This document shows, piece after piece, positions 9,597 to 19,318 of a DNA stretch of 64,000 bases. The notes under the pieces are model-generated. The model had not been told where the DNA came from, ran no database searches, and was given only the letters and a program-made list of their open reading frames with translations. Source of the DNA: Aliivibrio fischeri (lineage in GTDB: Bacteria; Pseudomonadota; Gammaproteobacteria; Enterobacterales; Vibrionaceae); the NCBI GenBank assembly GCA_038993745.2, contig CP160630.1:558001-622000 (forward strand), given 5' to 3'. Every line of letters starts with the position of its first letter. The stretch's first letter is position 1. Position numbers and translations under genes: made by a program.

Positions 9597-9833
9597 TTAT
9601 TCAGCTGCTTTTACGCGGATTTTAAGTTTACCAAACTTTTTGCCATCTTCAGCGGCGATTGCTGCTAATGCTTCTTCTTCGTCAAGCATTTCAACAAAAC
9701 CAAATCCTTTTGATTCACCTGTAATTTCGTCTAATACTATTTTGCAGTATTTAAATTCTCCGTGCTTTTTAAACATTTCACGTAGTTCAAATTCAGACAT
9801 AGTACGAGGAAGATTGCGAACAAGTAATTTCAT
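9597..9833 (-). CDS. Small RRM-type RNA-binding protein
   Basis: A 78-residue protein made of a single RNA recognition motif. RNP2 is KLLVRNLP (residues 2-9) and RNP1 is KGFGFVEM (about 42-49), with the aromatic residues that stack on RNA bases. Solo-RRM proteins of this kind occur in cyanobacteria and gamma-proteobacteria and are often cold-induced (family knowledge). It probably acts as a cytoplasmic RNA chaperone or regulator. The gene is monocistronic, between the porin terminator and the 9542-9581 inverted repeat. Confidence 0.88.
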   Translation of the reverse strand: MKLLVRNLPRTMSEFELREMFKKHGEFKYCKIVLDEITGESKGFGFVEMLDEEEALAAIAAEDGKKFGKLKIRVKAAE

Positions 9834-9904
9834 GATTAACCATATAATAGTGATTTAAGAGTACGTTATAGCAGAAATTCGGTTCTGGGTATATGCAAAA
9901 TAGA

Positions 9905-9938
9905 AAATCCGAAATAGCGATTAAACCATTTCGGATTT
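9905..9938. terminator. Terminator downstream of the porin gene
   Basis: A perfect 11-base-pair stem (9905-9915 with 9928-9938) with a 12-base loop, just past the stop of the minus-strand porin. Bases on its minus-strand exit side are T-rich (TTTTCTA). Confidence 0.75.
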
Positions 9939-9978
9939 GGTTTTAGCCCTCCACCCAGAGTGCTAAAATTCATAAAAC

Positions 9979-10902
9979 TTAGAAATCGTAGCGTAGACCA
10001 AATTGAATTTGATCATCTAAATCATCAATTTGTTCAAATTTGTATCCTGCATATGTGCGGAAACTTTTGTTTAGCTTGTAGATAGCTTCAATAGCAACGT
10101 TGTTTTCAGTGTCTTTGCTATCAACTTCTTGGTAGTTATAAACGCCTTGAAACACCCATTTATCCATTTTATAAGCGGCGGCGAGTTCGTAACCGGCAGC
10201 ATCGATCTTGTCAATTTCACCTGTTGTGAATAAACCTGAAACCATGAACGCATCAAGTGTGTAGCGAAGGGCAAGGTTAATTTGGTCGGCATCTAGCCCA
10301 GCTTGTTCACCAGAGGTATAACCTAAACCCAAATCTAAGCCAATTGGTAGGGCATACATGCCAGATAGGCCAAAGCTATCACTTTTCTTAGTATTACTTG
10401 CAATGTAGTTTGCTTGCACGGTTAGAGCATCGAATTCACCAGAGTATACAAAGTTATTCTCACGTTTATCTTTGTTACCATCCGTTAAGTCTGCAGCATC
10501 ACCACCAAAAGTGGCTAAAATATCAGTATAATCAGTAAGCATTACTTGTGCAGAATCTTGTTGTCCGTATGAGAAATTGCCAAAGGCAGTACTTAGACCA
10601 GCAAATAGATAACGGGTATTCACTAGATTGTTTTTTCCATCAGCAATTTCGACTTCATAAGTACCAAACGCACCTAAATCTTCATTAATTTTGGTTTTAC
10701 CTTTTAAATTAATGCGTGCACGGCTCTTATCTTGAAATGAGCTCTCGGTTGCTGATTCATTATTATCAGAAATATTTGCACGTGCTTCGGCTCTGCCACC
10801 AACTTTTAATTGAGTGTCATCTTGATCGTAAACCGTTGCTGCTAAAAGAGGAGTTGATACAAAAGATGAAACGATAGCCGTTGATAGTAGTAATTTTTTC
10901 AT
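9979..10902 (-). CDS. Outer-membrane porin, general type
   Basis: A 307-residue precursor with a signal peptide (MKKLLLSTAIVSS to LLAA, cleavage before TVYDQDD). It is rich in alternating beta strands, contains the gram-negative porin stretch FGNFSYGQQDSAQ, and ends in Phe (FGLRYDF), the usual signal for outer-membrane assembly. It is somewhat shorter than classical OmpU/OmpC porins. A longer frame starts at a TTG at 10929, but the ATG at 10902 begins a good signal peptide. It should form a trimeric diffusion channel. It is a solitary gene with a 170-base upstream region that also holds the fhuF-like gene's terminator. Confidence 0.85.
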   Translation of the reverse strand: MKKLLLSTAIVSSFVSTPLLAATVYDQDDTQLKVGGRAEARANISDNNESATESSFQDKSRARINLKGKTKINEDLGAFGTYEVEIADGKNNLVNTRYLFAGLSTAFGNFSYGQQDSAQVMLTDYTDILATFGGDAADLTDGNKDKRENNFVYSGEFDALTVQANYIASNTKKSDSFGLSGMYALPIGLDLGLGYTSGEQAGLDADQINLALRYTLDAFMVSGLFTTGEIDKIDAAGYELAAAYKMDKWVFQGVYNYQEVDSKDTENNVAIEAIYKLNKSFRTYAGYKFEQIDDLDDQIQFGLRYDF

Positions 10903-11020
10903 TAGATTCCATACCTTTAAATTAACCAAAACACCCCGTTTTGGCCTAGTTATTTGCTTGGGATCTAAGATAGAAAACTCATATTAAAGATTGATGTAAG
11001 TTTTATTTAGTATTTATAAA

Positions 11021-11064
11021 ACTAATGTGTCATCTGTGTGACAACGTTGAGATGACACATTAGT
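11021..11064 (-). terminator. Strong terminator of the FhuF-like gene
   Basis: A perfect 15-base-pair inverted repeat (11021-11035 with 11050-11064, 14-base loop), 12 bases past the minus-strand stop at 11076 and followed on that strand by TTTTAT. It also lies upstream of the porin gene's likely promoter. Confidence 0.8.
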
Positions 11065-11075
11065 AGGAGAAAGGA

Positions 11076-11942
11076 TTATGAAGGGATACGTTTACTGTTT
11101 TTCTTGATTCGTTCTTCATCAGATAACAGGTGACAGGTTGCGCATTTTTTCTTGCCGTCGATTTTATATTTTAAACAACAAGTTTCACGCTGAACGTACA
11201 AAATGGCTCGTTCTTTTTTCTCTGCTACATGAATATGCGCAAGATCTTTCCCTATATCAGGCATGATATTAGATAACCATTGCTGTGCATTAGGGAGTAT
11301 TTGTTTTGCAAGATCCGCAGAAAGTCCTTTTTCGGTTAAGCGCATAAAGAAGACACTGACAGCCAGTGAAATGCTTCCCCAAAATGGACGGTGTTTTAAT
11401 CGTTCTTTTTCAAATAATACACTTAAACCACCTCCAATTTGCTGAATGAGGTGAGTAAAAGCGTCATCCAGTTGTTCGTGACTTGCTACTACCGTTGATT
11501 GTGAACTTGATGCTAACGGGTCACTCTCTAAGCAAACAAAATGACAATTATTATTGATTTGTAAGGACTTTATTTTTTCTCCGTTAGGAGTCGAAATGAA
11601 AATATCATTAAATTGAATAACAGGAACTCGGTTAAACTTTAAACGAAGCGCCACCAAACTGGTGAAGAATTGGTTGTTAAACGATTTTAGCCACATAGAG
11701 GCTGCAACATTATGATTAACTTCTGTTTTCTTTGAAAATAACTTAATAGCCTGAGTTAAGTTAGCGGATAACCAAGTATTAAGAGGCTGGTGCTTATCAT
11801 CCAGTTTGTCTTGGTTTGTGGCTTTAAGTTTAAAATTATCGTCAGCATCATGCAGCCACGCCAATTGGTCTTTTAAAGAATGGCATGATTCTGATGATTT
11901 TTTGTTGCGCCAAAGTGGCTGTAGTTGAGCTGAAATATGCAT
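11076..11942 (-). CDS. FhuF-like ferric-siderophore reductase
   Basis: A 288-residue soluble protein. Its C-terminus carries C255-C256, then C267 and C270 (CCLKYKI...CATC), the Cys-Cys-x10-Cys-x2-Cys pattern that holds the 2Fe-2S cluster in FhuF. FhuF-type proteins reduce Fe(III) in hydroxamate siderophores in the cytoplasm to release iron. The rest of the protein is divergent from E. coli FhuF, so the substrate is uncertain. No siderophore transporter is adjacent and I see no convincing Fur box upstream. It follows anmK on the same strand by 34 bases and might be co-transcribed with it. Confidence 0.75.
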   Translation of the reverse strand: MHISAQLQPLWRNKKSSESCHSLKDQLAWLHDADDNFKLKATNQDKLDDKHQPLNTWLSANLTQAIKLFSKKTEVNHNVAASMWLKSFNNQFFTSLVALRLKFNRVPVIQFNDIFISTPNGEKIKSLQINNNCHFVCLESDPLASSSQSTVVASHEQLDDAFTHLIQQIGGGLSVLFEKERLKHRPFWGSISLAVSVFFMRLTEKGLSADLAKQILPNAQQWLSNIMPDIGKDLAHIHVAEKKERAILYVQRETCCLKYKIDGKKKCATCHLLSDEERIKKNSKRIPS

Positions 11943-11976
11943 AATATAAGCAAGTTCTTAATTGTTTTTATTAGTT

Positions 11977-13080
11977 TTAATTAGCCGGGTAGATTACACC
12001 TAAACTCGCATAACGAGAAGCACCTGTCACATCAGGTTCATTACTTGGCAAGCCATGAATTCTTTGATGAGCAAGCCATGCAAAGGCCATTGCTTCCATA
12101 TTGTCACTATCTACATTGTAGTCGTTAGTGGTGGAAACTGCCCAATTAGGTAAATGATATTGCAGCCGTTCCATTAAAAACTGGTTATGAGCTCCGCCAC
12201 CACAGACTAATAGCTTAGTGTCATTGCCAACTTGGAATCGGATCACTTGATCAACAATAGTTGTCACGGTGAATTCTAATAGCGTTGCTTGAACATCTTG
12301 TGGTTGATACGGTTTATTTTCGATGTATTGTGCAAACCAATCTAAATTAAACAGCTCTCGTCCGGTGCTTTTCGGGTATGGGCGCGCAAAATAATCGTGT
12401 GTTTTTAGCTGGTTGAGCAGCTCATCTATAATTTGACCAGAACGAGCCCATGCGCCATCTTTATCGTAACTTTCCCCTTTATGCTCAGTAATCCATGAAT
12501 CCATCAACATATTGCCAGGGCCTGTGTCATAACCAATAACAGGAGAGTCTTTTTGTAAAATAGAGATATTAGAGATACCGCCAATATTTAGAATTACATT
12601 GGTGCTCTCTGGCTTTCCAAATAAAGTGTTATGAAAAGCAGGAACTAAAGGTGCTCCTTGGCCTCCTAATGCCATGTCTTTTCTACGAAAATCGGCAACC
12701 GTATCAATCCCTGTTTTTGCAGCAATAATATTGCTATCACCAAGTTGCATAGTGAAAGGGTATTCTGCATCAGGTGAGTGAAACACCGTTTGACCATGAC
12801 TGCCAATCGCTGTGATGTCAGAGGAGGCAATATTTAAAGTATTTAGTAAATGCAGAGTTGCGTCGGCAAAAAGATGACCAAGACGATGGTCTATTTCACC
12901 AATCACTTTTAAGTTGGTTTGTTGTCCTGTGCATACAGCAAGTAAATCCGCTTTTAGTTGTGGATCCATAGGATAATCAGCATAACCAAGTAGATTGATT
13001 GTTGTACCGTTAGTCTCAACGATGACAGCATCCACACCATCCAAACTGGTTCCAGACATTAAGCCAATGTATTTTTCCAT
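11977..13080 (-). CDS. anmK: Anhydro-N-acetylmuramic acid kinase
   Basis: A 367-residue cytoplasmic kinase. It opens the 1,6-anhydro ring of anhydroMurNAc and phosphorylates it to MurNAc-6-phosphate, a step in cell-wall recycling. The N-terminal phosphate-binding motif GLMSGTSLDGVDAV (6-19), the Gly-rich NIGGISN and the LVCGGGAHN segment are characteristic. Length matches E. coli AnmK (369). It is transcribed divergently from nagZ, which releases the GlcNAc from GlcNAc-anhydroMurNAc, so the two consecutive pathway steps share a 172-base intergenic region. Confidence 0.96.
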   Translation of the reverse strand: MEKYIGLMSGTSLDGVDAVIVETNGTTINLLGYADYPMDPQLKADLLAVCTGQQTNLKVIGEIDHRLGHLFADATLHLLNTLNIASSDITAIGSHGQTVFHSPDAEYPFTMQLGDSNIIAAKTGIDTVADFRRKDMALGGQGAPLVPAFHNTLFGKPESTNVILNIGGISNISILQKDSPVIGYDTGPGNMLMDSWITEHKGESYDKDGAWARSGQIIDELLNQLKTHDYFARPYPKSTGRELFNLDWFAQYIENKPYQPQDVQATLLEFTVTTIVDQVIRFQVGNDTKLLVCGGGAHNQFLMERLQYHLPNWAVSTTNDYNVDSDNMEAMAFAWLAHQRIHGLPSNEPDVTGASRYASLGVIYPAN

Positions 13081-13252
13081 GTATATACTCCATAACTACG
13101 GATTTATTAACGGTTTTATTGTGCCATAAAGTCATAAGATTATATCTATATTACTCACACTATTGACATAAAATTGCCATATATGAGATTTCAAAATGAT
13201 AACGAGCATGATACTTTAAGCTTATAAAAATTAAGATGATTTGGAGAATGCT

Positions 13253-14248
13253 ATGGGCCCGTTATGGCTAGATGTTGAAGGGTATGAAATTGATGCAGAA
13301 GAGTGTGAGTTACTTCAGCACCCAACTGTTGGGGGATTGATTTTATTTGCTCGAAATTATCATGATCCAAAACAGTTAGCGGCACTGACTGCATCCATTC
13401 GTAAAGCAGCAGGTCGACCAATTCTTATCGGTGTCGATCAGGAAGGTGGACGTGTTCAGCGCTTTAGAGATGAGTTTACTCTTATTCCACCAGCACAAGC
13501 CTATGCTGAAATGGATAACGGACTTGAACTGGCTAAAACGGCTGGTTGGTTATTATGTGCAGAGCTAGTCGCTCATGATATTGACCTTACTTTTGCTCCA
13601 GTTTTAGATAATGGGTTTGATTGTAAAGCTATTGGTAATCGTGCTTTTGGCGATGATATTAATACGATTGTTAAGTACAGCACAGCATTCATGCAAGGTA
13701 TGAAATCGGCAGGAACCTCAACGACTGGTAAACATTTCCCAGGTCATGGTGGTGTTATTGCTGATTCGCATCTAGAAACACCTTACGATAATCGTAATAA
13801 TATTTTTGAGCTTGATATGGCAATCTTTAAAGCTCAAATTGAAGCGGGAATTTTAGATGCAATGATGCCTGCTCATGTTATTTATCCTGAATACGATTCA
13901 TCACCAGCAAGTGGATCATCATATTGGTTAAAAGACGTGCTTCGTAAGCAACTTAACTTCAATGGTTTAGTCTTTTCAGATGATCTAAGTATGGAAGGGG
14001 CAACTATCATGGGTGGCCCAGCAGAGCGCTCTCAACAAGCGTTAGATGCTGGCTGTGATATGCTATTGATGTGTAATAACCGTAAGTCAGCGGTAGAAGT
14101 ATTGGATAATCTTGCTATTCAGTCAGTAGCCAAAGCGGATGCATTATTAAAAACACAGCATTTTGATAGAAAAACATTGCTAGGCACAAGAGAGTGGAAA
14201 GAAGCGAATGAGCTTATCACTCGTGCTTATGATGGTTGGAAATCATAA
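13253..14248 (+). CDS. nagZ: Beta-N-acetylglucosaminidase NagZ
   Basis: A 331-residue cytoplasmic GH3 enzyme that removes GlcNAc from muropeptides imported by AmpG. Visible are KHFPGHG (160-166), the loop DSH (171-173) whose Asp-His pair acts as general acid, and SDDLSMEG (242-249) with the nucleophilic Asp. I place the start at the ATG at 13253, which follows GGAG at a good distance and gives [12 protein letters not shown], matching the E. coli start; the frame also extends to a TTG at 13241. The product also governs AmpC induction where an ampR-ampC pair exists; none is seen here. Confidence 0.96.
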   Translation: MGPLWLDVEGYEIDAEECELLQHPTVGGLILFARNYHDPKQLAALTASIRKAAGRPILIGVDQEGGRVQRFRDEFTLIPPAQAYAEMDNGLELAKTAGWLLCAELVAHDIDLTFAPVLDNGFDCKAIGNRAFGDDINTIVKYSTAFMQGMKSAGTSTTGKHFPGHGGVIADSHLETPYDNRNNIFELDMAIFKAQIEAGILDAMMPAHVIYPEYDSSPASGSSYWLKDVLRKQLNFNGLVFSDDLSMEGATIMGGPAERSQQALDAGCDMLLMCNNRKSAVEVLDNLAIQSVAKADALLKTQHFDRKTLLGTREWKEANELITRAYDGWKS

Positions 14249-14275
14249 CCAAATATCGTTATTTGAATGAAATAA

Positions 14276-14310
14276 AAAAGCCCCGATGTTGATTTAACTG
14301 CGGGGCTTTT
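14276..14310. terminator. Bidirectional terminator between nagZ and pykA
   Basis: Stem AAAAGCCCCG (14276-14285) with CGGGGCTTTT (14301-14310), A tract on one side and T tract on the other, between convergent genes. Confidence 0.92.
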
Positions 14311-14328
14311 ATTTTATGCGATGTTTAA

Positions 14329-15774
14329 TTACTCAACAGTAATAATACGCATACAGTTTGTTGAACCAACGATGTCCATAACGTCACCTTGAGTGATGAT
14401 TACTTGGTCGCCAGTTGATAGTAAACCTTTAGATTTTAGCGTGTTGATTGCAGCATAAGTTGATGGAAGACCTGAATCTGCTTTCTCATCAAAGAATACT
14501 GGAGTCACACCACGGTAAAGCGCTGCACGGTTTAGCGTACCTTCGTTGCGAGATAGAGCAAAGATAGGTAGACCAGAGCTTAGACGAGACATCATAAGTG
14601 GAGTACGACCAGACTCTGTAAGTGTGATCATCGCAGTGATGCCTTCCATGTGGTTTGCTGCATACATAGTAGACATTGCGATTGTTTCTTCTGGTGTCGT
14701 GAAGCGACGGTCTAAACGGTGGTTAGATACGTTAACTGTAGGTACTTTTTCAGCACCCATACAAACGCCAGCCATTGAAGTTACTGTTTCAACAGGGAAG
14801 TCACCAGCCGCTGTTTCAGCAGAAAGCATTACCGCATCTGTACCATCAAGAACGGCGTTAGCAACGTCCATTACTTCAGCACGAGTAGGCATTGGGCTAG
14901 AAATCATTGATTCCATCATTTGTGTTGCAGTAATAACCGTACGGTTAAGGCTACGAGCACGACGGATCAGTTGCTTTTGAACACCAACTAGCTCTGGATC
15001 GCCAATTTCAACACCTAGGTCACCACGTGCAACCATAACAACATCAGATGCAAGGATGATGTCATCCAGTGCTTCTTCAGACGCTACCGTTTCAGCACGT
15101 TCAACTTTAGCAACTAATTGCGCTTCAAGACCTGCATCACGAGCTAGACGACGAGCGTAGTTCATGTCTTCGCCGTTACGTGGGAAAGAAACCGCTAGGT
15201 AATCAACTTTCATTGCAGCAGCTGTAATGATGTCAGCTTTGTCTTTTTCAGTTAGTGCGTCAGCAGAAAGGCCACCACCTTGTTTGTTGATGCCTTTATT
15301 GTTTGATAGAGGACCAGCAACTGTTACTTCTGTGTGTACTTTGTTGCCTTCAACAGCAGTTACACGAAGTTGTACACGACCGTCATCAAGAAGAAGAACG
15401 TCGCCAGTAGTTACATCTTGAGGTAGTTCTTTGTAATCAAGGCCAACAGAGTCTTGATTACCTTCACCTTTAGGTAAATCGCTATCTAGTGTGAATTTAT
15501 CACCAATAGCTAATTGGATTTTACCTTCTTTAAACGTAGAAACACGGATTTTAGGACCTTGTAAGTCACCTAGAATAGCGACGTGAGTGCCAAGTTTTGC
15601 TGCGATTTCACGAACTTTGCGTGTACGCTCAATGTGATCTTCTGGGCTACCGTGAGAGAAGTTCATACGAACAACGTTTGCACCAGCGGCAATGATTTTT
15701 TCTAGGTTATTATCACGATCTGTTGCAGGGCCAAGAGTGGTAACGATTTTTGTTCTACGTAGTCTGTTAGACAT
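14329..15774 (-). CDS. pykA: Pyruvate kinase II (PykA type)
   Basis: A 481-residue glycolytic enzyme that converts phosphoenolpyruvate and ADP to pyruvate and ATP. It aligns almost residue for residue with E. coli PykA at the ends (start [19 protein letters not shown], end MRIITVE). It keeps the substrate and metal motifs [19 protein letters not shown] and [12 protein letters not shown], and the active-site TATQMMESM. The PykA form is AMP-activated in enterics, unlike PykF (family knowledge). Codon use is that of a highly expressed gene. Convergent with nagZ; upstream lies queE on the same strand, with no linking evidence. Confidence 0.97.
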   Translation of the reverse strand: MSNRLRRTKIVTTLGPATDRDNNLEKIIAAGANVVRMNFSHGSPEDHIERTRKVREIAAKLGTHVAILGDLQGPKIRVSTFKEGKIQLAIGDKFTLDSDLPKGEGNQDSVGLDYKELPQDVTTGDVLLLDDGRVQLRVTAVEGNKVHTEVTVAGPLSNNKGINKQGGGLSADALTEKDKADIITAAAMKVDYLAVSFPRNGEDMNYARRLARDAGLEAQLVAKVERAETVASEEALDDIILASDVVMVARGDLGVEIGDPELVGVQKQLIRRARSLNRTVITATQMMESMISSPMPTRAEVMDVANAVLDGTDAVMLSAETAAGDFPVETVTSMAGVCMGAEKVPTVNVSNHRLDRRFTTPEETIAMSTMYAANHMEGITAMITLTESGRTPLMMSRLSSGLPIFALSRNEGTLNRAALYRGVTPVFFDEKADSGLPSTYAAINTLKSKGLLSTGDQVIITQGDVMDIVGSTNCMRIITVE

Positions 15775-15875
15775 ATAATCTCCAAAGTGGATGTTGTTTT
15801 ATTTTTCCTATGCTTAAACATATATCGGCAATAGTGACAATACCATGACTCAAACAGGGTAAATGTAAAAAATTC

Positions 15876-16556
15876 TCACGCAATCGCTAAATATTTGTGC
15901 GTTTGAATAGAAAGTCGCCAATTTCTTTTGATACACGTTTCAATACAAAGTTCGGTAGCTCTTGGTTTTTGGCTAATTGGTTGAAGAGCGATAGTGACAT
16001 CTTCGAGTAACTCAACACCTTCTAATAATGCATCAAGTTGCTCAATATCTTTTGTTGTACCAACTGGGTGTTTAATCTCATTTGCACGAGATAGGGCGAC
16101 TGGCAGAACAGGTAATTTGCCTTTCATGTTGATTTTTGGTGACACTGTCACCCAAGTATTCTCTGAAGCAAGAATAGGGTAAGTACCACTGGTTTCTATT
16201 TGGCAGCGATAACCGTGCAGCTCTAGTTCTTGAGTTAATGAAGTTAGATCATACATACATGGTTCACCACCAGTAATCACCATGTGCTTTGCGGTATAAC
16301 CTTGATTTTCCAACATTTCAATTATTTGAGTGCTCGACAGTTCTGTCCAACTAGGGGTATCTTCCGTTTTTGCTAAAATGGTCTGTAAATCTGTTTTATC
16401 ACTTAATTCAATATCCCAAGTTTGCTTTGTATCACACCAAGAACAACCAACAGGGCAACCTTGTAAGCGTAAAAATATAGATGGAACACCGGTAAATGTT
16501 CCTTCGCCTTGAATGGTCTCGAATAACTCGTTAATTTTAAATAATGGTGCTGACAT
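15876..16556 (-). CDS. queE: 7-carboxy-7-deazaguanine synthase
   Basis: A radical-SAM enzyme of queuosine biosynthesis that converts 6-carboxy-tetrahydropterin to 7-carboxy-7-deazaguanine. The cluster motif CPVGCSWC (C34, C38 and C41 of the 226-residue form), the SAM-binding VITGGEPC and the enteric-type ending NWRLSIQTHKYL are visible. The frame extends to a TTG at 16571, but the ATG at 16556 gives the usual start before INELFETIQGEG. The C-x3-C-x2-C spacing is canonical for this enzyme. It is divergent from mlc; queC and queD are not in the window. Confidence 0.95.
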   Translation of the reverse strand: MSAPLFKINELFETIQGEGTFTGVPSIFLRLQGCPVGCSWCDTKQTWDIELSDKTDLQTILAKTEDTPSWTELSSTQIIEMLENQGYTAKHMVITGGEPCMYDLTSLTQELELHGYRCQIETSGTYPILASENTWVTVSPKINMKGKLPVLPVALSRANEIKHPVGTTKDIEQLDALLEGVELLEDVTIALQPISQKPRATELCIETCIKRNWRLSIQTHKYLAIA

Positions 16557-16642
16557 AATTATTTTACTCAAATAAAAAACTATAAAATTTGGCGTTAAAA
16601 TTCGTTGTGAAGTCGCATTTTTCGTAAATATTTCATAATCTT

Positions 16643-16658
16643 CGTGATAGATATCACG
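16643..16658. promoter_or_regulatory. Probable CRP-cAMP binding site between queE and mlc
   Basis: CGTGATAGATATCACG is a perfect 16-base palindrome containing the CRP core GTGA-N6-TCAC. It lies 82 bases before the mlc ATG and about 87 before queE. E. coli mlc is also under CRP control (established). A further small palindrome TTTG-TTCG-CAAA at 16683-16694 might be an Mlc/NagC-type operator, but this is weak. Confidence 0.7.
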
Positions 16659-16739
16659 TAGGCAAATACTTAAGCTTCACAATTTGTTCGCAAAGTAAAA
16701 AAATTCAATTAATTGATATATTTTTTACTGGAGATACGT

Positions 16740-17954
16740 ATGTACGTGGCCCAACCCGGACACATTGATCATTTAAAACAAGTAAATGCGGGCCGGGTGT
16801 ATAAGTTAATTGATCAACTTGGCCCTATCTCGCGAATCGATCTTTCTAAAGAGAGTAATCTAGCGCCGGCTAGTATTACCAAAATCACACGCGAACTTCT
16901 TGACGCACACCTTATCAAAGAAACTCAAGTACAAGAAGCAAATAGTCGTGGTAGACCGGCAATTGGCCTTGAAGTGGATAATGAAGGCTGGCAATTCTTA
17001 TCTCTTCGATTAGGTCGTGGCTACTTAACTATCGCTTTGCACAGTCTTGGTGGAGAGCAGATCATTGAAGAAAGACAGTTAATCAAAGAGATTGAGCAAG
17101 ATGAGCTACTTGCTAAATTATTAAATGAAATTAACGTGTTCTTTCAAAAGCATTCTAAGATTTTGGGACGAATTACTAGCATTGCGGTGTCATTACCGGG
17201 ATTAGTGATTTCTTCACAAGGTCTGATCATTCAAATGCCTCACTATAATGTGAAAAATTTACCTTTGGGCCCTAAGATCTACGAATCTACAGGCTTACCA
17301 GTATTTATAGGGAATGATACAAGAAGTTGGGCATTAGCAGAAAAGCTGTTTGGTAATTCAAAAAATATCGATAATTCTATTTTAGTGTCCATTCATCATG
17401 GTGTTGGTGCTGGCATCATTATGAATGGTGAAGTGCTGCAAGGTAGAACAGGTAATATCGGTGAAATGGGGCACATCAAGATCAATAAATTGGGTGCACG
17501 TTGTCATTGTGGTAATGCTGGCTGTTTAGAGACTGTTGCGAGTGCAAAGGCGATTCGTGATCAAGTAAAAAACTTGATTAATAATGGTCATCAAACCGTC
17601 TTGAAAGATCAGACGATTACGATTGAAAACATTTGTCTTGCCGCAAACCAAGGTGATGTATTAGCAAAACAAGTCATTACTGAGCTTGGACATAATTTGG
17701 GTGAAGCCATAGCTATTATGGTCAATCTATTTAACCCAGAAATGATATTGATAGGTGGGGAAATTAACCTTTCGAAAGACATTTTGTACCCAATCATCAT
17801 GGATTCTATTCAAAACCAAGTATTGCCACTATATGCAAAAGACACGCAATTGGTTGAGAGTCGCTTTTATACTCAAGCAACCATGCCAGGAGCTGCACTG
17901 GTTAAGCAAGCAATGTGTGATGGTTCATTGCTAATGAAGGTGATAGAAGGTTAA
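16740..17954 (+). CDS. mlc: ROK-family glucose repressor Mlc
   Basis: A 404-residue transcriptional repressor. It has an N-terminal winged helix (about 18-75, with GHIDHLKQVNAG and LAPASITKITREL), then a ROK sugar-kinase-like domain with the zinc motif CHCGNAGCLE. The ending PGAALVKQAMCDGSLL matches E. coli Mlc rather than NagC, as does the start QPGHID. Mlc represses ptsG, pts and other sugar genes and is relieved by sequestration to EIICB-Glc at the membrane (family knowledge). The start is the ATG at 16740, 6 bases after GGAG; a TTG at 16713 is less likely. A CRP site lies upstream. Confidence 0.9.
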   Translation: MYVAQPGHIDHLKQVNAGRVYKLIDQLGPISRIDLSKESNLAPASITKITRELLDAHLIKETQVQEANSRGRPAIGLEVDNEGWQFLSLRLGRGYLTIALHSLGGEQIIEERQLIKEIEQDELLAKLLNEINVFFQKHSKILGRITSIAVSLPGLVISSQGLIIQMPHYNVKNLPLGPKIYESTGLPVFIGNDTRSWALAEKLFGNSKNIDNSILVSIHHGVGAGIIMNGEVLQGRTGNIGEMGHIKINKLGARCHCGNAGCLETVASAKAIRDQVKNLINNGHQTVLKDQTITIENICLAANQGDVLAKQVITELGHNLGEAIAIMVNLFNPEMILIGGEINLSKDILYPIIMDSIQNQVLPLYAKDTQLVESRFYTQATMPGAALVKQAMCDGSLLMKVIEG

Positions 17955-17975
17955 CACTTCACCGTAAAGTAATAA

Positions 17976-18004
17976 AAAAGAGCAGCGAATTTGGCTGCTC
18001 TTTT
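17976..18004. terminator. Bidirectional terminator between mlc and ltaE
   Basis: Stem of 11 base pairs (17976-17986 with 17994-18004), 7-base loop, flanked by A and T tracts, between convergent genes. Confidence 0.92.
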
Positions 18005-18031
18005 CTTTTTATATTGATGGAACGGATAAGA

Positions 18032-19036
18032 TTAGTTCTGTTTTAAGAACTCAATTAAGGTATCAATATTTTGTTTTGTGATGTCTTTATGAGTCACAAA
18101 GCGAATAGGGTTGCCAGCAGAAAGTAAAATATCCTGTTCAAGTGCTTTATCGCAAATTGTTTTGATATCTACTTTGTTGTCTAATTTAGCAAAAACAATA
18201 TTAGTTTGAATATGCTCAACATTCACTGAAAATCCATTTACCGTATTTAACTGTTCAGCTAAATATTTAGCATTGGTATGGTCTACGGCCAGTTGCGGCA
18301 CTTGCTCGGTTAATGCGAGTTTTCCAGCAGCAGCAAGAATGCCCGTTTGACGCATACCGCCCCCCAGCATCTTTCTAATACGGCGAGCTTTTTTGATGTA
18401 TTCTTTTGTGCCAAGTAGCAAAGAACCAATTGGTGCTGATAGGCCTTTTGATAAACAAATCGTCATACTATCAAAATGTTGAGAAATCTCTTTTATATCA
18501 ACATCTAACGCAACTGCGGCATTATAGACGCGAGCACCATCTAAATGCAGAGCAAGTTGATGTTTGTTCACAAATTCTCGAGCTTGAGCTAGGTAGCTTA
18601 ACGGAAGAACCTTGCCATTAATGGTGTTTTCTAAGCTCAATAGTTTGGTTCTAGCAAAATGGAAGTCATCCGCTTTTATTGCAGCAGCCAGTTTTTCAAA
18701 GCATAAAGTACCATCAGGATTATTTTCAATTGGCTGGGGTTGGATTGACCCTAATACCGCTGCGCCACCAGCTTCATATTTATAGTTATGGGCTTGTTGG
18801 CCACACAAATACTCATCGCCACGTTCACAGTGAGACATAAGCCCTAATAGGTTTGCTTGTGTTCCTGATGAAGTGAACATTGCCGCTTCAAAACCATGGC
18901 GCTCAGCAGCCCATTGTTCTAATTCGTTTGTGGTTGGATCATCTCCATAAACATCATCACCAACCAGAGCATTAGCGATAGCTTCACGCATATTTGGTGT
19001 TGGGCGAGTAACCGTATCAGAGCGAAAATCAATCAT
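18032..19036 (-). CDS. ltaE: Low-specificity L-threonine aldolase
   Basis: A 334-residue PLP enzyme that cleaves L-threonine and L-allo-threonine to glycine and acetaldehyde. It starts MIDFRSDTVTRPT as the family does and holds the PLP lysine in LSKGLSAPIGS (Lys 197). Further visible motifs are the cofactor-contacting HLDGARVYNA and GGGMRQTG. Length equals E. coli LtaE (333). It is a monocistronic cytoplasmic enzyme. Confidence 0.95.
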   Translation of the reverse strand: MIDFRSDTVTRPTPNMREAIANALVGDDVYGDDPTTNELEQWAAERHGFEAAMFTSSGTQANLLGLMSHCERGDEYLCGQQAHNYKYEAGGAAVLGSIQPQPIENNPDGTLCFEKLAAAIKADDFHFARTKLLSLENTINGKVLPLSYLAQAREFVNKHQLALHLDGARVYNAAVALDVDIKEISQHFDSMTICLSKGLSAPIGSLLLGTKEYIKKARRIRKMLGGGMRQTGILAAAGKLALTEQVPQLAVDHTNAKYLAEQLNTVNGFSVNVEHIQTNIVFAKLDNKVDIKTICDKALEQDILLSAGNPIRFVTHKDITKQNIDTLIEFLKQN

Positions 19037-19318
19037 GGTATATCCTTTACTGCACTTATTTTTATATAGATAGATAACCTAGCACACAGCTTGTATCCAT
19101 GAAAACAATGTTATTTGGGTTTTACAAAAAAATAACGAGTATGGTGATTTATATATTAAGAAGAGTGCAATTTATTACCTCTAAAGTAGAGGGATTCGAC
19201 TAATTGATGAGTGTATATGGTTATTAATCAAACAATTGAGGCAATATGTAACTATAACGACTCTGAAATTTACATTATACTCAAGAGAAAGCAGTTATCT
19301 TAAGTGTAAGGGAATGTA

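Noticed and set aside
13193..13215. ATGATAACGAGCATGATA upstream of nagZ as a Fur box
   Set aside because: Only partial match to the Fur consensus and no iron gene on that side.
14546..14980. Long open frame opposite pykA
   Set aside because: It is antisense to a strongly conserved gene with biased codon use, which opens the opposite frame by chance.
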